From CAYMTN01 sp964393335 (GTDB lineage: Bacteria; Chloroflexota; Anaerolineae; Aggregatilineales; Aggregatilineaceae), in the NCBI GenBank assembly GCA_964393335.1, contig CAYMTN010000022.1, positions 1-38,278 on the forward strand: 38,278 bases of DNA, written 5' to 3'. Under the pieces are notes generated by a model. That model searched no databases and was not told where the DNA came from. It saw nothing but the letters and a program-made list of their open reading frames with translations. Position 1 is the stretch's first letter; every line of letters begins with the position of its first letter. Positions 24,652-33,359 of this stretch are shown piece by piece. The position numbers were made by a program, and so were the translations under genes.

Positions 24652-26367
24652 TTAACCAACCTGCGCCCGCACCCACTCCACGACCGCGTCCCGCGGCACG
24701 ATGATACGCTCGCGTTCGGCGCGGCGTTTGGCCTCGACTCCACCGCCGTCCAGTGACTTTTGGCTGACCGCCAGCCGCAGCGGTGCCCCGATCAGATCGG
24801 CGTCGTTGAACTTGACCCCGGCGGATTCCGGTCGGTCGTCGAGCAGCACGGCAAAGCCCGCCGCGCGTAAGTCCGCGTAGACACGCGCCGCCGTCTTGTC
24901 GTAGACGGGATCGCGGCCCACCGTCACGATATGCACGTCGAACGGCGCGACGCTCACCGGCCAGCAGATGCCCCACTCGTCGTGATGCGTCTCGATGATG
25001 GCCGCCATCAACCGCTCCAGCCCGATCCCGTAACTGCCCATCACGACCGACTGCGGCTTGCCGCTGGCGTCCAGGTACGTGACGCCGACCGGATCGCTGT
25101 AGCGCGTGCCGAGCTTGAAGCAGTGTCCCAGTTCGATGGCGCGTTCGACGTGCAGCGATCCGCGCCCGCAGCGCCCGCACGTCGCGCCGTCGAACGCTTC
25201 CGCGATGTCGGCCACCAGCGCCGGGTCAAAATCGCGCGGGACGTTGACGCCCGTCAGGTGATAGCCTTCGTCGTTCGCCCCCGCGACGAAATTCGCCCCC
25301 GCGCGCACCGACCGGTCCGCCACGACTGTCACGCCCGGACCAAGCCCCAGCGGGCTGGCATAACCCGGCACCGCGCCGACCGCCCGAATCTCGTCATCCG
25401 TCGCGGGACGCAGCAGGCCGCCGCCCAGCGCGTTGATCAGCTTGATCTCGTTGACTTCCAGGTCGCCGCGAATCACGCCGAACACGAATTCGCCCGGCTG
25501 GCCGGGCCGCTCGCGCACGAAAAACACCGCCTTGAGCGTCTGCGCGGTCGGCACGCCGATAAACGCCGCCACGTCCTGAATCGTCTTACAGTCCGGCGTG
25601 GCGACCTTCTCGACCGGCTGCCACGCGACCGGTTCCGGTTCCGGCAGGGCGAACGCCGCCGCCTCGACGTTGGCCGCGTAGCCGCACGTATCACACGCGA
25701 CAAACGTATCTTCGCCCAGCGCGTGCCGCATCATGAATTCGTGGCTCCCGCGCCCGCCCATCGCGCCGCTGTCGGCCTCGACCGGGATCGCCTCGATTCC
25801 CACCCGCGCAAATATGCGCTGGTAGGCGGCGTAGACCCGCGCGTACGCGCGGTCCAGCCCGTCGTCGTCCACGTCGAGCGAATACGCATCTTTCATGGTG
25901 AATTCGCGCAGGCGCACCAACCCGCCGCGCGCGCGCGGTTCATTGCGGTACTTGGTCTGAATCTGGTAGACGAGCTGCGGAAGCTGTTTGTAGCTGTCGA
26001 TCTCACGCGCCGCCAGCATGGCGACCACTTCCTCGTGCGTCGGGCCGAGCACAAAATCGCGCCCGGCGTCGTTGGCGCTGAACGTTTGCAGCACCGGGCC
26101 GAACGTCTCCCAGCGCCCGGTCACCTGCCAGATTTCGGCGGGCTGCACGACCGGCATCCGCATTTCCTGCCCGCCGATGGCATCCAGTTCGTCGCGCAAA
26201 ATCGCCTCGATGCGCTGCATCACGCGCCAGCCGAGCGGCATCAGCGCGTAAATGCCCGCCGCCACCGGGCGCACCAGCCCGGCCCGGATCGCGAGCTGGT
26301 GACTCGCCAGCTCCGCGTCTGCCGGGGCGTCGCGCAGTGTACGGGTAAACAGGTCTGTGAGTCGCAT
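24652..26367 (-). CDS. proS: Prolyl-tRNA synthetase (bacterial type with editing domain)
   Basis: The product has 571 residues from ATG 26367 (AGGAGG 7 nt upstream). It charges tRNA-Pro. Class II core: motif 1 region GIYALMPLGWRVMQRIEAILRDE-like near 39-61, motif 2 with TKYRNEPRARGGLVRLREFTMKD-like near 138-160, motif 3 MGSYGIGLERLMAAI near 446-460. Between motifs 2 and 3 lies the inserted YbaK-like editing domain (KTIQDVAAFIGVPTAQTLKAV to about 400), which removes mischarged alanine. Cys pairs CDTCGYAANVEAA and CGRCGRG are present. The proS-nusA neighbourhood is shared with Firmicutes, where polC and rimP lie between them. Expression appears to be controlled by a long leader with a terminator. 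Confidence 0.98.
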   Translation of the reverse strand: MRLTDLFTRTLRDAPADAELASHQLAIRAGLVRPVAAGIYALMPLGWRVMQRIEAILRDELDAIGGQEMRMPVVQPAEIWQVTGRWETFGPVLQTFSANDAGRDFVLGPTHEEVVAMLAAREIDSYKQLPQLVYQIQTKYRNEPRARGGLVRLREFTMKDAYSLDVDDDGLDRAYARVYAAYQRIFARVGIEAIPVEADSGAMGGRGSHEFMMRHALGEDTFVACDTCGYAANVEAAAFALPEPEPVAWQPVEKVATPDCKTIQDVAAFIGVPTAQTLKAVFFVRERPGQPGEFVFGVIRGDLEVNEIKLINALGGGLLRPATDDEIRAVGAVPGYASPLGLGPGVTVVADRSVRAGANFVAGANDEGYHLTGVNVPRDFDPALVADIAEAFDGATCGRCGRGSLHVERAIELGHCFKLGTRYSDPVGVTYLDASGKPQSVVMGSYGIGLERLMAAIIETHHDEWGICWPVSVAPFDVHIVTVGRDPVYDKTAARVYADLRAAGFAVLLDDRPESAGVKFNDADLIGAPLRLAVSQKSLDGGGVEAKRRAERERIIVPRDAVVEWVRAQVG

Positions 26368-26410
26368 CAATCACCCTCCTGTGACGTGGCCGGGGCGTGC
26401 CCGGACCAAC

Positions 26411-26445
26411 AAAAAAAACCGGCGTCGGGAAAGTCCGAACGCCGG
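26411..26445 (-). terminator. Strong terminator in the proS leader (candidate attenuator)
   Basis: On the minus strand CCGGCGTTCGG (26445-26435) pairs with CCCGACGCCGG (26429-26419) with one bulged T, followed by eight T (26418-26411). It stands between a near-consensus promoter (26564-26592) and the proS start, 43 nt before the ATG. Upstream in the same leader, CAGCG/CGCTG, GACC/GGTC and CTC/GAG stack into a long hairpin (about 26488-26528), and CCTG/CAGG forms a short one next to the terminator. This layout fits transcription attenuation or a short independent RNA of about 145 nt. The canonical T-box sequence is not visible. Confidence 0.8.
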
Positions 26446-26481
26446 GTTCAAACGCACCTGTTCCAGGCCGTTACGCAGGCA

Positions 26482-26556
26482 TCACACAGCGGACCATCCT
26501 CGATCGGAGGTCGTGTTATGGACGCTGGTAGGGGCCGGGTTTCTGTAGTTCATCAT
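26482..26556 (-). CDS. Possible leaderless leader peptide upstream of proS
   Basis: A 24-codon frame begins with two ATG codons (26556 and 26553) almost exactly where transcription from the 26564-26592 promoter should start, and ends in TGA at 26482. The peptide begins MMNYRNPAPTSV; proline codons are CCG and CCT at positions 7 and 9, immediately before the 5' arm of the leader hairpin. A ribosome stalled there would block that hairpin. Two separated prolines are few for classical attenuation, there is no ribosome site, and chance is a real alternative. Confidence 0.25.
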   Translation of the reverse strand: MMNYRNPAPTSVHNTTSDRGWSAV

Positions 26557-26563
26557 GCTCACC

Positions 26564-26592
26564 ATAGTACGCCAAACTGCCGGGCGTGTCAA
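26564..26592 (-). promoter_or_regulatory. Near-consensus sigma-70 promoter of the proS leader
   Basis: The minus strand has TTGACA (26592-26587), a 17-nt spacer and TACTAT (26569-26564). The -35 is perfect and the -10 matches at 4 of 6. It is the best promoter seen in the window. Confidence 0.75.
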
Positions 26593-26599
26593 TTGGCTA

Positions 26600-26680
26600 T
26601 CAGCGATAAGCGGTCAGCTTTCAGCAAAACCAAAGACACACAAACCCGCCACCTTTGCCCTTGCTGACAGCTTATCGCTT
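26600..26680. repeat. Inverted pair of R3 repeats between the GT-C fusion gene and proS
   Basis: AGCGATAAGCGGTCAGC near 26602-26618 and GCTGACAGCTTATCGCT at 26664-26680 are complements with one mismatch and could form a 17-bp stem around a 45-nt loop. It lies just after the fusion gene's stop, so it may also end that transcript, but it has no long T-tract. The same motif occurs at 11400-11432 and, diverged, near 36151-36183. Confidence 0.6.
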
Positions 26681-26690
26681 TTGTTTACCG

Positions 26691-29600
26691 CTACCCCGCC
26701 GGGGGAGCTGCCCCATCGCCGCCCACCGGATCGACCGCGCCCACCGGGATCACGACGCGAATGCCGACCGCATCCAACGCAGCGGCAGGCAGGCGCGATT
26801 CGCGGCGGGCACTGTGGGCATATACGGCAGGCTCATTCCACGCGCCGCCGCGCACGACCCGTTCCGTGCCGGAAGCCGGGCCGGTCGGGTCAAGCGCGCC
26901 TACCGCCAACCCGCTGAACGGCGCTTCGGCGAACCAGTCGGCGGTCCATTCCCACACGCTGCCGGCCAGATCGACCGCGCCCACCCACGCCGCGCCCGCG
27001 ATGCGCTGCCCGCCGCCGACCGGCAGCAGGCCGCCGCAGGCGTTCGTGTTCGCCAGCCCGCAGATCGGTTCGGCTTCGCCCCAGGGATACGACCAGCCTG
27101 CCGGGCCGCGCGCCGCATATTCCCACTGTGCTTCGGTGGGCAGGCTGCCGCCGACCCAGGCCGCGTAATCCGCCGCCTGCTGCCAGGTCACGAAAACGAC
27201 CGGCGCGCTGGCAAAATCCGGCGCGTCGAAATAGGTCCGGTCTTGCGGCGGCACACACGCCCCGGCGTCAACACACGCGGCATACTGCGTGTTGGTGACT
27301 TCCGTCTCGCTCATCCAAAAGGCCGTCAGGCATACCTCCGGCTGAGCCGGACCTTCAGCGCGCGCCACGCCCGGCTGGAAACACCCCGCCGGGACATACA
27401 CCACCGGCAGGCCGCTGATCACCTGCTCGATGGGCTGCCACCCGGCGTTGCTCACCTCAAGCGGCAGATCGGGTTGATCGACCGCGCCCAGCGGCTGAGA
27501 CTCGCCCGATTCAGCACCCGACTCGACCGCGCCGGAGTCAACCGCGCCGCCCGGTTCGATCAATGCGCCAGCGCCTTGCGGCAGGATGCCGCCCGTGATC
27601 TCGGATGGCGGGAAGACATACACCTCGCCCAACTCCGCATCGACCACGTACAGGCGTCCCTGGGCATCAAACGCCAGCCCGGCAGGCGAACGCAAACCCA
27701 GCACGCCCGTTTCCAGGTCGTCCGGCTGGTTGAAGGCCAGCACCGGCTGCCCATCCAGGTTATACGCCACAATGCGGTGGCGGTCGTCCATGTCCGTGAC
27801 GTAGATCAGCGTGCCGTCCGGGCTGACCGCGAGGTACGGGCGGTTGAACGACTGCCGGTTGCGGAACCACATATTCACGTCAAACGTGCGCAGCGGCACG
27901 CCGCTCGTGTCGAAGACCTGGATACGCTTGTTCCACGCTTCCGCCACGTAGAGGTTGCCCGACACCGGGTTGAAGGCCAGGCCGACCGGCTCGTCAAGCT
28001 GGCCGAGACTGCTCCCCGCGCTGCCGATATCGCGCACCCAGCCGCCTTCCGGCGTATAGACGCGGATTCGTTTGCCGCCCGTATCGGCCACGTAGACGTT
28101 GCCATCCGGGCCGATCTTCAATTCGCGCGGCCCCCACATCGCGTCCGGCGACGAATCGGAGGACGGCACGCCCTCATGGCCCCAGGCCCGCACAAACTCG
28201 CCGCTGGTCGTGTAAACCGCCACGCGGTTATTCCACGTATCGGCAATGTACAGGTAACCATCCGGCCCCAGGTCCAGGCCCCAGGGCTGCTTCAAACCAA
28301 TGTCTCCTTCGACGGTGCCCGGCACGCCGATTTCGCGCACCAGTTCGCCCGCCTGGCTCAAGACGACGACGCGGTTACGGTCCATATCCGCGATGTACAC
28401 CAACCCGTCGTCGCTCACGGCGACGCCGCGCGGCCCCATCATGCCCACCTGGGAACCGATGATCGCCTGGGCGGGAATTTCCTGGAAGACGTGGTCTTCG
28501 GGATATTCCGGCTCGCGGATGTTGACCGTGCTGCTGCCGATCCCGGCATCCCATACCTGCGCCGCGATCTGCTTATCGACAAAAACGTACATCCGGTCGG
28601 AAACCGGCCACTTGTTCACGGAGAAACGGTCGTCGCTGGCGCATTCGGCCACCACCGCCCGCTCGCAGGACGCGCGCAATTGGTCGCGCTCCTGGTCGGT
28701 AGCGCCCCGGCTGGCTTCGTCCTCACAGCGGAACTGCTTCGCCTCGATGCACATCGCCTGCCCGTAGGTGCTGTAGTCGCGGTTCCACCAGATATCCCAC
28801 AGCCCTTCACGGTAATAGCGCGCGGCGACGTTGCCTTCCTCCGTGCTGAAGATTTTCACCACGCGATCATAGTTCAACCCAAAATATTCCTGCATCGGCC
28901 ACCACAGGCGGATGTAGCTGAACTCGTAGTAGCGGTCGCCCAGGATACGCCGCACGTCGCCCGCTTTTTTGTTGCCGACGACGACCACGCGCGCCCCTTC
29001 CAGCGTAGATGGATCGACGCTGCCCGCTTCGCCGCGCATGAACCCGTAATTCGGGTAGTTGCGGAAATACCACGTATACGGCCACGACGACTCGTCGTCG
29101 AACGCGATGCGCATATTCGTGCCTTCGTTGGTGATCGCCGCAATGTGATCCACTTCCTCCAGCACGGTTTTGATGGCTGGACCGGCGTGCGCGTAGACCA
29201 GGAACTCGGTCGCGTAATCGTAATTGATGTAACTCGCCAGAAACGCGACACGCGCCGTCAGAATTGCCAGGATCAACGCGCCGGACAGGACCGCCATGCG
29301 GCCTATCTGCCCCCATCCCAGCCGCCTGCCAAAACGCCCGACGAGATACAACGCGCCCAGCAGGATCAGGAACGCGGCGAGCCAGTTACCGCTCGCGGTC
29401 AGGCTTTCGACGTCGCGCCCCCTGAACGGGGGATTCTCGCCCCACAGGCCCAGCACGGCCTGCGCAAACGCCATAAACGCCAGCGGCAGCGCCACCAGCA
29501 GCACCAGCCAGCCGCCCTCGCGCAGCCTGTCCCACGACACGCTGGAGGCCACCCGGCCCAACCACCAGCCGGATACCAGGATCAGCGGCAGGGTGAGGTG

Positions 29601-31991
29601 CGTCGTCAGCCAGGGCATTTTCTCACCGGCGACGGTCAGCCCCAACAGGATCGCCACGCACCACCACCCGATCAGCGCCAGGAACGGGAACGCCCCGATC
29701 CATTCCGGATCGGCGGCGCGGTGGGCGCGTTCTTCGTCGGGGTCGAACGGGCGGAACAGGCGCGCCCACGGCCCGCGCGGCGTGGTGTCATCGTCGTAGG
29801 TATCGACCATCTCGCCGGATTCGTCCGGCGCGAAGCCGGGCAGCGGCAGCGAGGGCGCGGTGCGATTCAACTCACTGGCGAGCGTGCGATCCGGTTCGTA
29901 GGGGCTCGCGTCGAAGTCGTCGCTCTCCACCTCGACCACATCCCACGCGTCGTCATCCAGCGCCAGCGTGCGTTTGGCGTGCCGCGCCGCCAGCGTGCGG
30001 TCCCGCCGCCAGCGCCATAGATTCGAGAGTCCGGCTACCCCGGCACACATCGCCCCGATCATCGGCAAAAACTCGTAGACCGGGAGTTGGGTCAGCACGT
30101 AGTAGTATTGCGGCTGGCTGCCGCGCCGGACCCCCTGCTGTTCCAGCCAGTAACCGAGCGACCCGATCATGCCCGTCACCAGCCCGTACTGGTTGCTGAA
30201 CACCGTCGTGAAGAAAAACGCGAACAGCCCCAGGAACAGCAGTGCGGCGGGCAAAAAACGCCGCCAGTTCCATGCCATCCCGACCGAGATCGACACCATC
30301 AGGAACGGGATGACCGCCGGAAGCGCGGCTTTCAACGTGTCGCGCCCCGCGATGGTGTTCGGGTCATAAGTTTCCAGGTTGTACCCCGCCCAATACAGCG
30401 GAAAGGCCGCCAGCCAGGGCAGGATCAATGCGCCCAACAGGACCAACAGGTCAAACACCGGCTGGCGGTTGAGAAAATCCCACCAGTTCGTCATAACGCG
30501 CGTGACGACCACGACCAGCGTCACCAGCGCGCCAAACACCCACGCGGAGATAATCGGCGTGTTGTCGTACCCGTCGCCGCCGCTGATGCTCGACGCGTTG
30601 GGATCGGCGGCGAAGGGGGCCTGTTTCGCTTCGGTGACGTAACTACGCCGCTCGAACATGACCAGCACGCTCGTCGTCACGAACGCGATCAACAGGATCA
30701 GCAGCATCTCGCGCCAGGGCAGCGGAATATGGCCCGGAAACCGGATCACCGCCGTCAGAAACAGCACAAACAGGATCACCAGCACCGGCAGGCCGATCCA
30801 TGTCACCAGCCGGACAAACATTGCGCTGTCGAAGCCGGTCGCGGTCGCGTATTCTTTGGTCAGGTTGCTGCCGTACATCTGATCGTACTGGCTGCGCACC
30901 GTCGTTTGCGTCCAGACCTGGTCGATCTTGATCACGTCCACCACGCACACGATCAGCAGCGCGATCAACGTGCCAATGATCAGGCCGGTCATGATCATCA
31001 AAAATGCTGAGCGCCCGTTCGACAGCCCCTGCATGATCGCCTGCGCCGCCCCACTCCGCCGCGCCCGGTGAACGTCGCCGGACGGCAGCGCGTTACGCAG
31101 CACGCCGGACAAGGCCAGCGGCAGGTACAGCACAATGAACAACGGCACGTCGATCCACACGACCGATGGAATCCACATCGCGGGCCGCAGCAAGAATCGC
31201 AGCAGCACACTCACCATAAACGCGACTATGTCGACGAATCCGAACAGCAGCACGTGCCCGGCGATCTGTTGCAGCGCGGGCGGCTGCCAGTCCGGATCGT
31301 CGGCCCGACGGCGTTCGATGCCGACATCCTGCACCATGCGAAACAGCCAGAACAGCAGCATGAAAGTGCCGAAGATGGCGATGTAAATGAACGCGACTTC
31401 TTTTGACGCCAGCATACCCAACAGCGAGCCGCTGATCACCCACAGCCACACCGCGCGGCGCGGGACTTCACCGTCCAGGTATTGCAGCACGGCATAGATC
31501 AACACCAGCGCAAAGAACATCGTCGGGATGTCGTGGCGAATATAACGGCTGTAGTACAACAACTCCGGCGAGATCAGCAGCATCACGGACGCGATCAGCG
31601 CGCCGGTCCGCCCCAACCAGCGCCGCAGCAGCCAGGGGAACATCACCACCAACACGCCCAAAAATGCGGGGTAAATGCGCGACGTAAAATCGCTGTCGCC
31701 AAACAAGAAGTACGACAGCGCCGTCATGTGGAACAACAGCGGGCCGTGCATCAACGGCGTGTGGTTGAACTCACCGAACTCGTACAGCCGCCACGAATAA
31801 TACGTGTGCAAACTTTCGTCGTGACTCATCACGCGCGCGCCGAGATCGATGAAGCGGGTCACCATCGCCAGCGCGAAGATCGCCACGTAGGCGACGACCT
31901 CCCAGTTCAGCGCATAAGCGCGGGTCAGCGCCAGCGTCAGCGCGCGTTCGTGCGAATCCGGGGGAGAAAAGGTCTGTTCACGTGTCGCCAT
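26691..31991 (-). CDS. Giant GT-C membrane protein (Agl23/TIGR03663-like) fused to NHL beta-propeller and FGE/SUMF1-like domain
   Basis: The product has 1766 residues; AGGA lies 5 nt before ATG 31991. Residues 1-650 and 765-930 carry many membrane segments. The first extracytoplasmic loop has RVMSHDES with the acidic pair Asp58-Glu59 typical of GT-C glycosyltransferases, followed by HTPLMHGPLLFH. This matches the flippase-associated Agl23 family. Residues 663-763 form a charged loop. About 1180-1470 contain six or so NHL repeats (GVAVSDDGLVYIADMDRNRV, GLDLGPDGYLYIADTWNNRV and so on), a beta-propeller likely outside the cell. An acidic Gly/Ala/Ser linker leads to 1520-1766, a formylglycine-generating-enzyme-like domain (FWMSETEVTNTQYAAC, LPTEAQWEYAARG, GSVWEWTADWF, RVVRGGAWNEP). 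The FGE cysteine pair after RGG is missing. Probable role: envelope glycan or lipid-linked sugar handling. Confidence 0.85.
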   Translation of the reverse strand: MATREQTFSPPDSHERALTLALTRAYALNWEVVAYVAIFALAMVTRFIDLGARVMSHDESLHTYYSWRLYEFGEFNHTPLMHGPLLFHMTALSYFLFGDSDFTSRIYPAFLGVLVVMFPWLLRRWLGRTGALIASVMLLISPELLYYSRYIRHDIPTMFFALVLIYAVLQYLDGEVPRRAVWLWVISGSLLGMLASKEVAFIYIAIFGTFMLLFWLFRMVQDVGIERRRADDPDWQPPALQQIAGHVLLFGFVDIVAFMVSVLLRFLLRPAMWIPSVVWIDVPLFIVLYLPLALSGVLRNALPSGDVHRARRSGAAQAIMQGLSNGRSAFLMIMTGLIIGTLIALLIVCVVDVIKIDQVWTQTTVRSQYDQMYGSNLTKEYATATGFDSAMFVRLVTWIGLPVLVILFVLFLTAVIRFPGHIPLPWREMLLILLIAFVTTSVLVMFERRSYVTEAKQAPFAADPNASSISGGDGYDNTPIISAWVFGALVTLVVVVTRVMTNWWDFLNRQPVFDLLVLLGALILPWLAAFPLYWAGYNLETYDPNTIAGRDTLKAALPAVIPFLMVSISVGMAWNWRRFLPAALLFLGLFAFFFTTVFSNQYGLVTGMIGSLGYWLEQQGVRRGSQPQYYYVLTQLPVYEFLPMIGAMCAGVAGLSNLWRWRRDRTLAARHAKRTLALDDDAWDVVEVESDDFDASPYEPDRTLASELNRTAPSLPLPGFAPDESGEMVDTYDDDTTPRGPWARLFRPFDPDEERAHRAADPEWIGAFPFLALIGWWCVAILLGLTVAGEKMPWLTTHLTLPLILVSGWWLGRVASSVSWDRLREGGWLVLLVALPLAFMAFAQAVLGLWGENPPFRGRDVESLTASGNWLAAFLILLGALYLVGRFGRRLGWGQIGRMAVLSGALILAILTARVAFLASYINYDYATEFLVYAHAGPAIKTVLEEVDHIAAITNEGTNMRIAFDDESSWPYTWYFRNYPNYGFMRGEAGSVDPSTLEGARVVVVGNKKAGDVRRILGDRYYEFSYIRLWWPMQEYFGLNYDRVVKIFSTEEGNVAARYYREGLWDIWWNRDYSTYGQAMCIEAKQFRCEDEASRGATDQERDQLRASCERAVVAECASDDRFSVNKWPVSDRMYVFVDKQIAAQVWDAGIGSSTVNIREPEYPEDHVFQEIPAQAIIGSQVGMMGPRGVAVSDDGLVYIADMDRNRVVVLSQAGELVREIGVPGTVEGDIGLKQPWGLDLGPDGYLYIADTWNNRVAVYTTSGEFVRAWGHEGVPSSDSSPDAMWGPRELKIGPDGNVYVADTGGKRIRVYTPEGGWVRDIGSAGSSLGQLDEPVGLAFNPVSGNLYVAEAWNKRIQVFDTSGVPLRTFDVNMWFRNRQSFNRPYLAVSPDGTLIYVTDMDDRHRIVAYNLDGQPVLAFNQPDDLETGVLGLRSPAGLAFDAQGRLYVVDAELGEVYVFPPSEITGGILPQGAGALIEPGGAVDSGAVESGAESGESQPLGAVDQPDLPLEVSNAGWQPIEQVISGLPVVYVPAGCFQPGVARAEGPAQPEVCLTAFWMSETEVTNTQYAACVDAGACVPPQDRTYFDAPDFASAPVVFVTWQQAADYAAWVGGSLPTEAQWEYAARGPAGWSYPWGEAEPICGLANTNACGGLLPVGGGQRIAGAAWVGAVDLAGSVWEWTADWFAEAPFSGLAVGALDPTGPASGTERVVRGGAWNEPAVYAHSARRESRLPAAALDAVGIRVVIPVGAVDPVGGDGAAPPAG

Positions 31992-32092
31992 AAAGTCCTG
32001 TATCCCTGTAAGTCACGCCAAGTTGAGCGAAAACGTTCGATGCTTCTTAACATTCAACTACGGCACCGACTCAGGCCATTATCGCCTGCTTT

Positions 32093-32204
32093 ACCTCACC
32101 CCCGTCTCGGCTCACGCGACTTTCGTCGCACCGCCTCGCCTCCCCCTCTCCATGCGATGGGGAGAGGGGGAAAGACCGGGCAAAGCACGGTCAGGGGGTG
32201 AGGT
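32093..32204. repeat. Long palindromic intergenic repeat R1, copy A
   Basis: The ends are perfect inverted repeats (ACCTCACCCCC at 32093-32103, GGGGGTGAGGT at 32194-32204). Inside, CCCCCTCTCCAT and ATGGGGAGAGGGGG flank GCG. The reverse complement aligns along its whole length with 35988-36083. No open frame fits. It lies 102 nt before the GT-C fusion gene. The rest of 31992-32261 shows nothing clear. Confidence 0.8.
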
Positions 32205-32261
32205 ATACTACACGTCGTTCCCGCAGTTGATTCTTGACCTGTACGTCACGTCAACCGTCTG

Positions 32262-32726
32262 TCACGTATCGAGCATTTTGACAAACCGGTAGCCGGTCGG
32301 TTCGTAGCCCAGCCGCTCGTAAAAGCGGTGCGCCTCGTCTTTGCGTCTGAAGCTGCTGACGAGCCACGTCCCGGTGCAGCCGTGCTGGCGCGCCAGCGAC
32401 TCGGCAAAAGCCATCATCGCGCGGCCAATGCCCATCCGCCGCGCGGCGGCGTCCGCGACGATCAGGTAAATCTCCCCGTAGCGCCCGACGCGCTCCAGTT
32501 GCTCGCGCAGCCGGAAGCCGAGCACGCCAACCACCGCGCCGCCGGCCTCGCACACAAACAGCCAGTCGATTGGGCTGGCGGCCACGAAGTCCAGGCGGTT
32601 CTGCATCTCTGCCGCGCTCATTTCGTGGCCGCATAACTGGCACAACAAACGCCGCGCCGCTTCACTATCCCGCGCTTCCATCGCGCGGATCACCGGCGCG
32701 GCTCGCGGTTGGTCGTCTAACGCCAT
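32262..32726 (-). CDS. GNAT family N-acetyltransferase
   Basis: The product has 154 residues from ATG 32726, which overlaps the end of the anti-sigma gene by 10 nt, so the two are probably translationally coupled; the longer open frame upstream is shadow. The single GNAT domain shows VIRAMEARDSEAARRLL at the start, the beta-4/alpha-3 acetyl-CoA loop AARRMGIGRAMMAFAESLA near 95-113, and HRFYERLGYEPTGY near 132-145. The fold is clear; the substrate is not. Its position as third member of a sigma / anti-sigma group suggests shared regulation, but GNAT genes are common passengers. Confidence 0.9.
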   Translation of the reverse strand: MALDDQPRAAPVIRAMEARDSEAARRLLCQLCGHEMSAAEMQNRLDFVAASPIDWLFVCEAGGAVVGVLGFRLREQLERVGRYGEIYLIVADAAARRMGIGRAMMAFAESLARQHGCTGTWLVSSFRRKDEAHRFYERLGYEPTGYRFVKMLDT

Positions 32727-33295
32727 CGCGCACCGCTCTGCCACGCTTCGGGCGACACCGTCAGCGCCGGGACCGGGGCAGGAGTCGCGCCAGCGTACGG
32801 CGCATACGCCACCGTCGCCTGCGGTTCGACCAGGCTGTTGGCGGCAAAGACGATATTCGCCTGCCGCGCTTCGCCGGTTTCGGCGCTGCCCGGCGTGGGC
32901 GAGGCCGTGCTGACCGGGCGCGCCTGAACCGGCGCGGCCTCGGCCCGGACGCCGTTTTCGGCCAACAACGGCAGCGCCACCGTCAGCACCAACATGGTCG
33001 CCAGCACCAGGCTCAGCCCCGGCAGCCACATCGAGCTAAACGCCCGTGCCGGGTGCGCCGGCGCGCTGAAGTCCTGCCAGACATTCGCCCACAGGCTCGC
33101 TACCTGGCTCGCGCTCGCCTGCCCGATGGCGGGCACTTCGCGGCGCAGGTCGGCAGCCAGCCGGTCTTCGCGGGCCAGCGCCGCCCGGCACGCCGCGCAC
33201 CGCCGCACATGATTCACGACATGCGCGCGCTGCCCTGGGCTGAGCTGCCCGTTTACGTAATGGGTGAGCAGGTGTGTCACGTGACGGTTATGCAT
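32717..33295 (-). CDS. Anti-sigma factor with N-terminal zinc finger (HC2) and one membrane segment
   Basis: The product has 192 residues. ATG 33295 is preferred because GGGGAAG lies 6 nt upstream; an ATG two codons earlier touches that site. The N-terminal anti-sigma domain carries the H-x3-C-x2-C signature (HVRRCAAC, His29, Cys33, Cys36) that binds zinc and clamps sigma factors. A single membrane helix spans about 89-111 (MWLPGLSLVLATMLVL). About 80 residues outside are rich in Ala, Pro, Thr and Val with no fold I recognise, perhaps a sensor or protease-sensitive stalk. The partner sigma gene lies upstream on the same strand but is separated by 187 nt containing a repeat, where such pairs usually overlap. 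Confidence 0.9.
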   Translation of the reverse strand: MHNRHVTHLLTHYVNGQLSPGQRAHVVNHVRRCAACRAALAREDRLAADLRREVPAIGQASASQVASLWANVWQDFSAPAHPARAFSSMWLPGLSLVLATMLVLTVALPLLAENGVRAEAAPVQARPVSTASPTPGSAETGEARQANIVFAANSLVEPQATVAYAPYAGATPAPVPALTVSPEAWQSGARWR

Positions 33296-33359
33296 GGGCA
33301 TCTTCCCCAGTTCTCACCTGAATAGTGACTAATCCCCCCTGAGGCCCTCAGACTGCTTG

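Noticed and set aside
26371..26592. Canonical T-box riboswitch call for proS
   Set aside because: Promoter and terminator fit, but the conserved T-box sequence and a recognisable stem I with AGUA were not found, so only a generic attenuator is claimed.
26655..30020. 1121-codon open frame on the plus strand
   Set aside because: It is antisense to the GT-C/NHL/FGE gene; the translation is Arg/His/Gln-rich with no motif, and long antisense frames are expected at this GC content.
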